Shown: positions 5,988-14,463 of the stretch, piece by piece
Numbering within the stretch: position 1 is the stretch's first letter
How the letters are laid out: the number at the start of each line of letters is the position of its first letter
Program-made: the position numbers and the translations under genes
Notes under the pieces: model-generated
The model's input: only the letters and a program-made list of their open reading frames with translations
What the model was told of the DNA's origin: nothing
Databases searched by the model: none
Origin: Prevotella sp.
Lineage (GTDB): Bacteria; Bacteroidota; Bacteroidia; Bacteroidales; Bacteroidaceae
Length of the DNA: 36,956 nt
NCBI GenBank assembly: GCA_017412705.1
Contig: JAFPWS010000001.1
Coordinates: forward strand, 1 to 36,956
Reading direction: 5' to 3'

Positions 5988-7147
5988 AGAAACGACAAAT
6001 TGCCATTCTCGGCTCTACGGGGTCGATAGGCACCCAGGCACTACAGGTCATCGAGGAACATAGCGACCTCTATGAAGTCTACTGCCTGACGGCAAACAAT
6101 AAGGTAGAGCTGCTGGCCGAGCAGGCCCATCGGTTCAAGCCCGCCGCCATCGTCATTGCCAACGAGCAGCGCTACGACGAGCTGAAACGCCTCATGGACG
6201 ACCTGCCTGACGTCAAGGTCTATGCAGGACGCCAGGCGCTGGACGAGATAGTGGAGGCCAACCCCATCGACATGGTGCTGACGGCCATGGTGGGCTTTGC
6301 AGGCCTGTCGCCAACCATCCATGCCATCAAGGCCCGCAAGACCATCTGCCTGGCCAACAAGGAGACGCTCGTGGTGGCTGGCGAGCTGATACGCGACCTG
6401 GCTTCTGAGTACCACACCCCTATCCTACCCGTCGACAGCGAGCACTCGGCCATCTTCCAGAGCCTGGTGGGTGAGGACCAGAACCCCATCGAGAAGATTC
6501 TGCTGACAGCCTCGGGAGGCCCCTTCCGCAACTTCACGATGGAACAGTTGGAGCGCGTCACCAAGGCCGATGCCCTGCGCCATCCGACATGGGACATGGG
6601 GGCCAAGATTACCATCGACTCTGCGACGATGATGAACAAAGGCTTTGAGGTCATTGAGGCCAAGTGGCTCTTTGGCGTCAACGCCTCGCAGATACAGGTG
6701 TTGGTACACCCGCAGTCCATTGTCCACTCTGCCGTACAGTTCCAGGACGGAGCCGTCAAGGCCCAGCTGGGCGTGCCCGACATGCGACTGCCCATCCAGT
6801 ATGCCTTCTCGTTCCCCAAGCGTCTGCACCTGAGCAGCGACCGTCTGGACTTCTTCGCCCAGAAGCTGGAGTTCTTCGAGCCCGACCTGAAGAAGTTCCG
6901 CTGTCTGGCACTGGCCTTCGAGGCCATCCGGCGTGGAGGCAACATGCCCTGCATAGTCAATGCGGCCAACGAGATTGTGAACCGCGGCTTCCTGGAAGAC
7001 CGCTGCTCATTCCTCAAGATGAGCGACATCATAGAGCAGACCATGCAGAAGTGTACGTTCTCGGCAACCCCTGACTACGACACCTATGTAGCCACCGACG
7101 CCGAGGCCCGTCGCATAGCCACAGAGCTGATGGGCAACCCGAAATGA
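5984..7147 (+). CDS. dxr: 1-deoxy-D-xylulose 5-phosphate reductoisomerase
   Basis: Dxr converts 1-deoxy-D-xylulose 5-phosphate to methylerythritol 4-phosphate with NADPH, the committed step of the MEP isoprenoid pathway. The 387 residues start with the nucleotide-binding GSTGSIGTQALQVI (residues 10-23). Typical motifs follow: LANKETLVVAG, the metal-binding PVDSEHSAIFQ, LTASGGPFRN, the region HPTWDMGAKITIDSATMMNK and VHPQSIVHS. Length is standard. It starts inside the rimM stop codon. A short tandem-repeat spacer separates it from rseP. A product for undecaprenyl phosphate synthesis fits the neighbouring murA. Confidence 0.95.
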   Translation: MKKRQIAILGSTGSIGTQALQVIEEHSDLYEVYCLTANNKVELLAEQAHRFKPAAIVIANEQRYDELKRLMDDLPDVKVYAGRQALDEIVEANPIDMVLTAMVGFAGLSPTIHAIKARKTICLANKETLVVAGELIRDLASEYHTPILPVDSEHSAIFQSLVGEDQNPIEKILLTASGGPFRNFTMEQLERVTKADALRHPTWDMGAKITIDSATMMNKGFEVIEAKWLFGVNASQIQVLVHPQSIVHSAVQFQDGAVKAQLGVPDMRLPIQYAFSFPKRLHLSSDRLDFFAQKLEFFEPDLKKFRCLALAFEAIRRGGNMPCIVNAANEIVNRGFLEDRCSFLKMSDIIEQTMQKCTFSATPDYDTYVATDAEARRIATELMGNPK

Positions 7148-7226
7148 CAAAACATCGGAACAACGGAATAACGAAACATCGGAATAACGGAATAACGAAA
7201 TAACGGAACAACGAAATAACGAAAAA
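7148..7226 (+). repeat. Short tandem-repeat array between dxr and rseP
   Basis: About eight imperfect units of the type CGGAATAACGAAAYAA (core GRAAYAACG, 8-9 bp, with interspersed ACATCGGAA) fill the dxr-rseP spacer up to the likely ribosome-binding region. The array is nearly free of structure and A-rich. Copy number could vary by slippage and change the distance between the two genes. Confidence 0.7.
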
Positions 7227-7236
7227 AGAGAAATAA

Positions 7237-8607
7237 ATGGAAGTATTTTTAATCAGAGTATTACAATTCATGCTGGCCATCTCGCTGCTTGTATTGCTGC
7301 ACGAGGGTGGCCACTTCTTCTTCGCCAAGCTCTTCGGAGTGCGCGTCGACAAATTCTATATCTTCTTCGACTGGAAGTTCAGCCTGTTCAAGTTCAAGCC
7401 CAAGAACAGCGATACGGAGTACGGCATTGGGTGGCTTCCCCTGGGTGGCTACTGCAAGATAGCCGGTATGATTGACGAGAGTTTCGACACGGAGCAGATG
7501 AAACAGCCCGTGCAGGAGTATGAGTTCCGTGCCAAACCAGCCTGGCAGCGCCTGCTCATCATGATTGGCGGTGTGCTGGTCAACTTCCTGCTGGCATTGT
7601 TCATCTACTCGCAGATTCTGTTCTGGTGGGGCGACACCTATATCCCCATCAAGGACATGACCATGGGTATGAAGTTCAACCAGGAGGCTAAGTCGTATGG
7701 CTTCAAGGATGGTGATATATTAATAGGTACGGAGAAAAAAGCCTTCAAGGACTTCTCTGCCGACCTCTACCGTGAGATATCAGAGGCCAAGCGTGTCGAC
7801 ATTCTGCGCGACGGCAAGCAGATGAGCATCTCGCTGCCTGGCAACCTGAACCTGCTGAACATGATTAAGGCCGACCCTTCCTTCGTCCGTCCCCTGCTGC
7901 CTGCCCGCATGGACAGTATCATGGCCGGCTCGCCTGCCGAGAAGGCCGGCATGAAGGCTGGCGACCACATCATAGCCATGAATGGCGCGCCGGTAGACTC
8001 CTATAACGAGTTCGTCGACCAGTTAGGACGCCGTGAGGACCTGTTGCTGACGGCCAAGACGCAGGCCGACTCACTGAAGGCCCGCACCGTCAGCATTGTC
8101 TTCGGCAATGACAGTCGTACCGACACGGCAACGGTAGTCCTGACACCAGAGCTGAAGCTGGGCTTCTTCGCTCCCAATCTGGCTGCCATCTACAAGCCCG
8201 TCACCACCGAGTACGGCTTCTTTGAGAGCATCCCCGCCGGCATCAAGTACGGCTGGCACGTGCTGGCATCGTATGTCGACGACATGAAGTACGTCTTCTC
8301 TGCCGAGGGTGCCAAGTCGTTAGGAGGCTTCGGAGCTATCGGAAGTCTCTTCCCGCCCATGTGGGACTGGTACATGTTCTGGAAGATGACGGCATTCCTC
8401 TCCATCATCCTCGCCTTCATGAACATCCTGCCCATCCCTGCCTTGGACGGTGGTCACGTGCTGTTCCTGCTCTATGAGATGATTACCCGCCGCAAGCCGT
8501 CTGAGAACTTTATGATTAAGGCTGAGTACGTAGGCTTCGGCATCCTGATACTCCTCATGGTCGTGGCCAACCTCAACGACATTCTGCGCTGGCTGGGCTA
8601 TCTATAG
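7237..8607 (+). CDS. rseP: RseP-type site-2 zinc metalloprotease
   Basis: This inner-membrane intramembrane protease cuts transmembrane anchors, classically the anti-sigma factor RseA in the envelope-stress cascade. The 456 residues have the zinc site HEGGH (His22, Glu23, His26) in the first membrane helix, and the third ligand in NILPIPALDGGH (Asp404). A PDZ domain lies around residues 200-270 (SPAEKAGMKAGDHIIAMNG). There are about four membrane segments. No anti-sigma/sigma pair lies nearby, so the substrate cannot be inferred. It ends the block begun by tsaB and is followed by a strong terminator. Confidence 0.93.
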   Translation: MEVFLIRVLQFMLAISLLVLLHEGGHFFFAKLFGVRVDKFYIFFDWKFSLFKFKPKNSDTEYGIGWLPLGGYCKIAGMIDESFDTEQMKQPVQEYEFRAKPAWQRLLIMIGGVLVNFLLALFIYSQILFWWGDTYIPIKDMTMGMKFNQEAKSYGFKDGDILIGTEKKAFKDFSADLYREISEAKRVDILRDGKQMSISLPGNLNLLNMIKADPSFVRPLLPARMDSIMAGSPAEKAGMKAGDHIIAMNGAPVDSYNEFVDQLGRREDLLLTAKTQADSLKARTVSIVFGNDSRTDTATVVLTPELKLGFFAPNLAAIYKPVTTEYGFFESIPAGIKYGWHVLASYVDDMKYVFSAEGAKSLGGFGAIGSLFPPMWDWYMFWKMTAFLSIILAFMNILPIPALDGGHVLFLLYEMITRRKPSENFMIKAEYVGFGILILLMVVANLNDILRWLGYL

Positions 8608-8626
8608 CATCCGCCAAGGATAAAGG

Positions 8627-8663
8627 AAACAGGCAGGAGTGTCAGTTCCTGCCTGTTTTTTAT
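8627..8663. terminator. Bidirectional Rho-independent terminator
   Basis: An 11-bp stem, AACAGGCAGGA / TCCTGCCTGTT with an 8-nt loop, is followed by a T run on the plus strand and preceded by an A-rich tract serving the minus strand. It separates the convergent rseP and response-regulator genes. Confidence 0.85.
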
Positions 8664-8680
8664 TGGCCAAACCCTTATTG

Positions 8681-9037
8681 TCAAGCTTCCAATAACTCCT
8701 GCATGGCCTTGATGCACTTATCCGCATTGACAGGCTTTGACAGAAAATCGTTACATCCTGCATCCATAGCCATCTGACGGTCGCTGTCGAAAGCGTTGGC
8801 CGTCAGGGCAATGATGGGGATATCAGGCTTCCGCGACTTAATCTGTCGGGTAGCCTCCAGACCGTCCATCAGGGGCATCTTGATGTCCATCAGTATCAGG
8901 TCAGGGTTCTCTGACAGGGCTTTCTCTACGGCCTCAACGCCATTCTTGGCACGGAAGATCTCGAAACGGTTCTTCAGGATGTACTGCATCAGCATATAGT
9001 TGCTGTCATTGTCTTCTGCTACAAGTATACGTTTCAT
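8681..9037 (-). CDS. Single-domain (CheY-like) response regulator
   Basis: The 118 residues form only a receiver domain: acidic pocket AEDND (residues 7-11), phosphoacceptor Asp51 in LILMDIKMP, Thr79 in ALTA and Lys101 in FLSKPV. There is no output domain. The sequence resembles the receiver modules at the end of hybrid sensor kinases. It starts 11 nt after the stop of the XylE-type transporter gene on the same strand, so the two likely share a transcript. No histidine kinase is in the window. It may act as a phosphate relay or sink for a kinase encoded elsewhere. Confidence 0.9.
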   Translation of the reverse strand: MKRILVAEDNDSNYMLMQYILKNRFEIFRAKNGVEAVEKALSENPDLILMDIKMPLMDGLEATRQIKSRKPDIPIIALTANAFDSDRQMAMDAGCNDFLSKPVNADKCIKAMQELLEA

Positions 9038-9048
9038 AGTGATATGGT

Positions 9049-10557
9049 TTAATAAGTTTTACCATCGTGAACACCCTCACCAGGCACATAGCCTTTCCAG
9101 CGCCATAACTTGGTCATATCCTCCAGGCTCTTGCCTTTGGTCTCAGGAACGAGACGCCAGACGAAGAGGGCGGCAATCACACAAATCAGGCCATACAGTC
9201 CGTAGGTAAACCAATGTCCGAAGTTGTCACCCTCCGTCAGGTGCATGTTGAACATGGGTACAAATGTAGAGCTGACGATAAAGTTGAATATCCACTGGAA
9301 AGCCACAGCTATGGCTACGGCAGCACCACGGATGGTGTTGGGGAATATCTCGGCTATCAGCACCCAGCAGATGGGTCCCCATGAGAACATGAACGAAGCA
9401 GAGTAAACCATGATGCTGGCAGCTGTGACCAGCTCAAGACCTGCCTGGCCAAAGGTTGCTGCTACGCCGAAGGCACCCAATGCCATGCCCAGCGAGCCCC
9501 AAATAAGCAATGGCTTACGGCCGAGTCGCTCGACAGTGAAGATGGCCACCAGCGTAAAGGCGATATTGACAATTCCCATGAACACCGTGACAACCATCGG
9601 GTTCTCCATACCCATGTCGCCAAAGATACGGGGAGCGTAATAGAGAACGGCATTAATACCTACTGCCTGCTGGAATACGGAGAGCATGATGCCAATGAAG
9701 ATACACATAAAACCATAAGACATCAGCTTCTCGGTCTTCTGCACCAAAGTCTCCTTGATGGCATTAAGGATAAACAGGGCACGGTCCGTACCGTTAATCT
9801 TCGTCAGTACCTCCAGTGCACGCTGGTCTTTGCCTACTGATACGAGATAACGAGGTGACTCAGGAACCAGACATATCAAGAGTGCAAACAGTCCTGCCGG
9901 AACGGCCTCGCTACCAAACATATAGCGCCAGCCCGTTGTCACCGTCCACTGGGCATTCGGATCGATAGCTGCCAAGCCCTTACCCATATCCTCCACCAAC
10001 GGCTGAATATGGTCGCCCAGGATGAAGAAATTAACGAAGTAGACCACCAGCTGTCCGAAAATGATGGCGAACTGGTTGCAGCTCACCAGCATGCCGCGGA
10101 TGTTGGAGGGGGCTATCTCACTGATATACATCGGGCAGATGGCAGAGGCCAAGCCTACGCCGATACCTCCTATCACACGATAGAAGTTAAACATAATCAA
10201 CAGCGAATAGGTAGGCTCACCATAGGTAAAAAACAGGAACTCTGGATACATGGAGCCCAAGGCTGAGATAAAGAACAGCACTCCCGCAATGACCAATGAA
10301 CGCTTACGGCCCAGGTTAGTGGCCAAAAAGCCCGAGATGGCCGAACCAATGATACAGCCAATCAGTGCCGAAGCTGACGTGAAGCCGTGCCAACCGTTGG
10401 TGTAAGTGAAATCACCGGCTTCGGAGAAGAATGCCTGAAGTCCTTTCTCGGCTCCAGAGATGACTGCGGTGTCATAACCGAACAGCAGACCGCCCAGGAC
10501 GGCGACCAGCACGATAGAAAAAAGATAGGACGAACTGCCCCTTTTTTGATATTCCAT
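9049..10557 (-). CDS. xylE: XylE-type D-xylose/proton symporter (MFS sugar porter)
   Basis: The 502-residue inner-membrane protein has twelve predicted helices and the sugar-porter signatures: GGLLFGYDTAVISGAE (residues ~19-34), GRKRS after helix 2, VPESPRYL before the central loop, GRKPL, and VPETKGKSLEDM at the C-terminus. It follows E. coli XylE closely, including the sugar-contact QQ-x3-IN segment (QQAVGINAVLYYAP) and the SWGPICWVL region. Import of xylose or glucose with a proton is therefore likely. No xylA/xylB genes are adjacent; a receiver-domain protein is co-transcribed downstream. A TAnnTTTG promoter lies about 40 nt upstream. Confidence 0.88.
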   Translation of the reverse strand: MEYQKRGSSSYLFSIVLVAVLGGLLFGYDTAVISGAEKGLQAFFSEAGDFTYTNGWHGFTSASALIGCIIGSAISGFLATNLGRKRSLVIAGVLFFISALGSMYPEFLFFTYGEPTYSLLIMFNFYRVIGGIGVGLASAICPMYISEIAPSNIRGMLVSCNQFAIIFGQLVVYFVNFFILGDHIQPLVEDMGKGLAAIDPNAQWTVTTGWRYMFGSEAVPAGLFALLICLVPESPRYLVSVGKDQRALEVLTKINGTDRALFILNAIKETLVQKTEKLMSYGFMCIFIGIMLSVFQQAVGINAVLYYAPRIFGDMGMENPMVVTVFMGIVNIAFTLVAIFTVERLGRKPLLIWGSLGMALGAFGVAATFGQAGLELVTAASIMVYSASFMFSWGPICWVLIAEIFPNTIRGAAVAIAVAFQWIFNFIVSSTFVPMFNMHLTEGDNFGHWFTYGLYGLICVIAALFVWRLVPETKGKSLEDMTKLWRWKGYVPGEGVHDGKTY

Positions 10558-10595
10558 AATGTATATTTATATTAGGTTCTTTTCTTAACAAAAGA

Positions 10596-10603
10596 CAAAA
10601 GTA
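10596..10603 (-). promoter_or_regulatory. -7 promoter box for xylE and the response regulator
   Basis: TACTTTTG on the minus strand lies 38 nt upstream of the xylE start. No clear -33 TTTG was seen. This region and the metF promoter share a ~150-bp divergent spacer. Confidence 0.55.
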
Positions 10604-10698
10604 GTGCTTTTATTTGAAAAAAGCTGCAGTTATGTAACTTTTTAACTAATTTTGTACCTAAAATGCGGCAATTCTTCGGGATTGACGTATTTTTTTTG

Positions 10699-10706
10699 TA
10701 CCTTTG
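10699..10706 (+). promoter_or_regulatory. -7 promoter box for metF, very close to the start codon
   Basis: TACCTTTG after a T-rich tract ends only 9 nt before the metF ATG. Transcription would begin a few nucleotides before or at the start codon, giving a nearly leaderless mRNA. Confidence 0.6.
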
Positions 10707-10715
10707 CCCGGAATT

Positions 10716-11675
10716 ATGACTGTAGCAGACTATATCAAGAAGCAAGATACTGACGAGCGCCGCTTCTCGTTTGAGGTACTACCGCCGCTGAAGGGCAACG
10801 GCACCGAGGCGCTCTTTGCCACCATCGACAAACTGGTGGACTTTAATCCTGCATTCATCAATATCACGACGCACCATTCTGAGTACGTCTATCGTGAACT
10901 CGAGAACGGGCAGTTTGAGAGACAGCGCATTCGTCGCCGTCCCGGCACTATTGCCATTGCAGCCGCCATCCAACAGCGTTACCACATCCCCGTTGAGCCT
11001 CATGTCATCTGCAGTGGCACAACTATTGAGCAGATAGAGTATGAGTTGCTGGACTTGCAGTTTCTGGGCATCCGCAACCTCATGCTGTTGCGTGGTGACA
11101 AGGCCAAGGAAGACGCCCGTTTCACACCCACCAAAGGCGGACATGCCCATACTACAGACCTCATTCGACAGGTGGTACGCTTCAACGAAGGCTTCTTTGC
11201 CGACGGCACACCCATCAAGCATCCCGGTCCGAAGTTCGACTTTGGTGTGGCTTGCTATCCAGAGAAGCACGAGGAAGCCCCCAACCTGGAGCGCGATATG
11301 GAGTTCCTGAAACAGAAGCAGGACTTGGGAGCCCAATATGCTGTAACCCAGCTGTTCTACGACAACGAGAAATACTTCCAGTTTGTGGAGAAGGCCCGCC
11401 AGATGGGTATCACCATTCCCATCGTTCCCGGCATCAAGCCTTTTGCCAAGCTGAGCCAGCTGACAGTAGTGCCCAAGACTTTCCATTGCGATATCCCTGA
11501 GGCCCTGGCCAAGGAGATTGTCAAGTGCAAGACTGACGAGCAAGCCCGGCAGTTAGGCATTGAGTGGACCACCCAGCAGTGCCGCGAGCTGTATGAGCAT
11601 GGCATTAAGAATATTCATTTCTATACGGTATCAGCTGTTGACTCCGTTGTGGAGGTCACCAAGAGACTGCTATAA
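10716..11675 (+). CDS. metF: 5,10-methylenetetrahydrofolate reductase
   Basis: MetF reduces 5,10-methylene-THF to 5-methyl-THF, the methyl donor for methionine synthesis, using FAD. The 319 residues cover the standard TIM barrel. Visible features are the FSFEVLPP segment (residues ~18-25), INITTHHSEY, VEPHVICSGTT, LMLLRGDK and the region FDFGVACYPEKHEEAPN. QLFYDNEKYFQF and PGIKPFAKLSQL follow. The ATG at 10716 is preferred because the longer frame starts inside the -7 box. It is the first gene of the metF - holB - ricT - gldH block, with holB 12 nt downstream. Confidence 0.95.
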   Translation: MTVADYIKKQDTDERRFSFEVLPPLKGNGTEALFATIDKLVDFNPAFINITTHHSEYVYRELENGQFERQRIRRRPGTIAIAAAIQQRYHIPVEPHVICSGTTIEQIEYELLDLQFLGIRNLMLLRGDKAKEDARFTPTKGGHAHTTDLIRQVVRFNEGFFADGTPIKHPGPKFDFGVACYPEKHEEAPNLERDMEFLKQKQDLGAQYAVTQLFYDNEKYFQFVEKARQMGITIPIVPGIKPFAKLSQLTVVPKTFHCDIPEALAKEIVKCKTDEQARQLGIEWTTQQCRELYEHGIKNIHFYTVSAVDSVVEVTKRLL

Positions 11676-11687
11676 ATTAAGGAAACG

Positions 11688-12797
11688 ATGAACTTCAGCG
11701 AAGTGATAGGACAACAGGAAGCGCAGCAGCGCTTGATGCAGATGGTCAGCGAGGGCCGCCTGCCTCATGCCGTCATGCTGTGCGGTCCTAAGGGCAGTGG
11801 CAAGCTGGCCCTGGCCGTAGGCTTCGCCAAGACTTTGCTGTCGAAAACGTCAAACGACGAACTGATGCTTCGCAAGCTGGAGCATCCCGACCTGCATTTC
11901 ACCTACCCTACCATCAAGCTGCCTTCCATGAGTAGTGACCATAAGCCTGTCAGCGACGACTTTGCCCAGGAGTGGCACGAGCTCATCATGGCAGGGCCCT
12001 ACTTTACCATGAATGAGTGGCTGGAACAGATGGGTGGCGAGAACCAACAGGCCATCATCACCGCTGGTGAGAGCGACGACCTCATCCGCAAGCTGTCACT
12101 CAAGTCGAGCCAAGGAGGCTATAAGGTCAGCTTGATATGGTTGCCTGAGCGCATGAACATCGAATGCGCCAACAAGATACTGAAACTCCTCGAGGAGCCA
12201 CCTTCACAGACCATCTTCATCATGGTATGCGAGGAGCCTGACCACCTGCTGGAGACCATTCGTAGCCGTGTGCAGCGTATCGACATCAAGAAGATTGCTG
12301 ACGAGGACATCCGCCAGGCTCTTGTAGAGCGTCGAGGTCTCACGGAGGACATGGCACAGCGCATGGCCCGCATGGCCAACGGCAACTGGATCAAGGCACT
12401 GGAGATGCTCAGCACAGACTCAGAGAACGAGCTGTTCCTTGATATGTTCCAGACCCTCATGCGTCTGGCCTACCAGCGTAAGGTAAAGGACCTGAAAGCA
12501 TGGTCTGAGCGTATGGCCTCTATGGGCCGTGAGCGCCAGAAGCGCTTCCTGGAGTACTTCCTACGCCTTATCCGCGAGAACTTCATGTATAACTTCCAAC
12601 AAGCGGAGTTATGCTACATGACTGAGCGCGAGGAGAACTTCGCCCGCAACTTCGCCCGTTTCATCAACGAGGCCAATATTCTGCCTATCACCGACATGGC
12701 TAATCTGGCCATCCGCGACATAGGACAGAACGCCAATGCCAAGATTGTCTTCTTCGACTTCGCCCTGCAAATGATTGTATTACTGATTCAAAAATAA
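11688..12797 (+). CDS. holB: DNA polymerase III delta-prime subunit (clamp loader), zinc cysteines absent
   Basis: The 369-residue AAA+ family protein is the delta-prime clamp-loader subunit. It begins with FSEVIGQQEAQQRL and has a degenerate P-loop GPKGSGKL, in which the usual Thr/Ser after Lys is Leu, as expected of a subunit that does not hydrolyse ATP. The sensor region KLLEEPPSQTIFI and the SRVQRI segment are present. Between the P-loop and the HPDLHF motif the four zinc-binding cysteines of classical delta-prime and gamma/tau proteins are missing and the loop is short. It sits between metF and ricT. Confidence 0.9.
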   Translation: MNFSEVIGQQEAQQRLMQMVSEGRLPHAVMLCGPKGSGKLALAVGFAKTLLSKTSNDELMLRKLEHPDLHFTYPTIKLPSMSSDHKPVSDDFAQEWHELIMAGPYFTMNEWLEQMGGENQQAIITAGESDDLIRKLSLKSSQGGYKVSLIWLPERMNIECANKILKLLEEPPSQTIFIMVCEEPDHLLETIRSRVQRIDIKKIADEDIRQALVERRGLTEDMAQRMARMANGNWIKALEMLSTDSENELFLDMFQTLMRLAYQRKVKDLKAWSERMASMGRERQKRFLEYFLRLIRENFMYNFQQAELCYMTEREENFARNFARFINEANILPITDMANLAIRDIGQNANAKIVFFDFALQMIVLLIQK

Positions 12798-12812
12798 AAA
12801 CAAGAACCCTAT

Positions 12813-13970
12813 ATGGAAAATAAAGACTATCCTATAAAGATCGGATGTGATCGCGGACTCTGCCATCAGGCAGTAGGCCGACAGGACCGTCAGCTAAACA
12901 CCTATGACTGGCTGGCTGATGTGCCAGGAAACACCGATGACACTGACCTGGTGGAAGTGCAGTTCAAGCACACCCGCAAGGGCTACTACCACAACGTGAA
13001 CCACCTGGAACTGAAAAAGGGCGACATCGTGGCTGTCGAAGCGAATCCCGGCCATGATATTGGCGTGGTAACGCTGACAGGACGCTTGGTAAAACTGCAG
13101 CTGAAGAAGGCTAACCTGAAGAGCCCTGACGAGATTCGCCGCATCTATCGTATTGCCCGTCCAGTAGACATGGAGAAGTTCCGCGAGGCTAAGTCTCGCG
13201 AGCATGCTACCATGATAGAGAGCCGTCAGATAGCCAAGAACCTTGGTCTGGAGATGAAAATTGGCGACGTAGAGTACCAAGGCGACTGCAACAAGGCCAT
13301 CTTCTACTATATTGCCGATGGTCGTGTAGACTTCCGCCAACTCATCAAGGACCTGGCTGCCACCTTCCACGTCCGCATTGAGATGAAGCAGATTGGTGCC
13401 CGTCAGGAGGCAGGCCGTATTGGTGGCACAGGCCCCTGTGGACGTGAGCTATGCTGTGCTACCTGGATGAAGAACTTCGTTTCTGTAGGCACCTCAGCAG
13501 CCCGCTATCAGGACATTTCCCTCAACCCCCAGAAGCTGGCAGGCATGTGCGCCAAGCTGAAATGCTGCCTGAACTACGAGGCTGACAACTATGTGGAGGC
13601 CAGCCGCAAGCTGCCTGCCAAGGACATCCTGCTGCAGACACAGGATGCTGACTATCATTACTTTAAGGCTGATATCCTGGCAGGACTCATCACCTACTCT
13701 ACCGATAAGAACATAGCTGCCAACCTCGAGACGATTAGCACAGAGCGTGCCAAGCAGATTATCGAGATGAACCGCAAGGGCGAGAAACCCGAGTCGCTTC
13801 AGGAGAACGGGCGCCAGAAGGCTCACCAAGCCCCTGTCGACCTGGCTACGCAGGAGAACATCAACCGCTTCGACCACGCCAAGAAGAAAAAGAAGAAGAA
13901 AAAGCCTGCCCAGCAAGGCGCCAATGCCCGCTCTGGCAAACACCAACCTCCTAAGGATGCCAAAGCGTAA
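12813..13970 (+). CDS. ricT: RicT/YaaT-type PSP1-domain protein
   Basis: The 385-residue protein carries the PSP1 domain of RicT (YaaT), which in Bacillus forms an iron-sulfur complex affecting RNA processing and development. Conserved cysteines occur as GPCGRELCC (Cys209, 214, 215) and CAKLKCC (Cys246, 251, 252). The N-terminal GCDRGLCH adds two more. The core EAGRIGGTGPCG and RYQDISLNPQKLAGMC segments are typical. The C-terminal ~50 residues are a basic low-complexity tail (a KKKKKKK run), not part of the fold. It follows holB by 15 nt and overlaps the gldH start. No RicA/RicF partners are seen here. Confidence 0.9.
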   Translation: MENKDYPIKIGCDRGLCHQAVGRQDRQLNTYDWLADVPGNTDDTDLVEVQFKHTRKGYYHNVNHLELKKGDIVAVEANPGHDIGVVTLTGRLVKLQLKKANLKSPDEIRRIYRIARPVDMEKFREAKSREHATMIESRQIAKNLGLEMKIGDVEYQGDCNKAIFYYIADGRVDFRQLIKDLAATFHVRIEMKQIGARQEAGRIGGTGPCGRELCCATWMKNFVSVGTSAARYQDISLNPQKLAGMCAKLKCCLNYEADNYVEASRKLPAKDILLQTQDADYHYFKADILAGLITYSTDKNIAANLETISTERAKQIIEMNRKGEKPESLQENGRQKAHQAPVDLATQENINRFDHAKKKKKKKKPAQQGANARSGKHQPPKDAKA

Positions 13971-14445
13971 GTATACCTTATTATATTATATAGGAGCTCC
14001 GCTGCTATGGCTCCTGCTGCTGACAGCCTGCAACAAGCAGACCGTCTACAACCACTATGTGCATACGCCCTTGTCAGGCTGGGAGAAAAACGACACCATC
14101 ACCTTTCATATCGATACGCTGGCACAAGGAGGAAGCTATGTCGAAGAACTGGGACTGCGCATCAACAGGGAATATCCCTTTGTCAGTCTTCAGGTCATTG
14201 TCAGACAGGAGATTCTACCCTCACACAAGACACGCAACGACACCATCAACTGCAGCCTGACAGACCAGCGAGGCAACCCCAAGGGACCGGGCATCAGCCA
14301 TTACCAATACAGCTACCGCCTGCAACCGCTTATGCTTAACAAGGGGGAAAGCCTGCATGTAACCGTCCGTCACGACATGAAGCGCGAGATTATCCCTGGC
14401 GTGACAGACATAGGGTTCCGCCTCACCAGGAGCGACAAGCCTTAA
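13957..14445 (+). CDS. gldH: GldH-family gliding-motility-type lipoprotein
   Basis: The 162-residue lipoprotein has a basic N-terminus and a hydrophobic segment ending in the lipobox LLTAC, so it should be acylated at that Cys. The body matches GldH: NHYVHTPLSGWEKNDTITFHID near the start and ISHYQYSYRL in the second half. GldH is needed for gliding in Flavobacterium, but homologues are common in non-gliding Bacteroidales. The ATG at 13957, 14 nt inside ricT, places the lipoprotein signal correctly; a start at 13924 would put eleven extra residues before it. Only 18 nt separate it from the convergent rodA, with no obvious terminator. Confidence 0.85.
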   Translation: MPKRKYTLLYYIGAPLLWLLLLTACNKQTVYNHYVHTPLSGWEKNDTITFHIDTLAQGGSYVEELGLRINREYPFVSLQVIVRQEILPSHKTRNDTINCSLTDQRGNPKGPGISHYQYSYRLQPLMLNKGESLHVTVRHDMKREIIPGVTDIGFRLTRSDKP

Positions 14446-14463
14446 AGCCTTTTCTCTGTGGAG

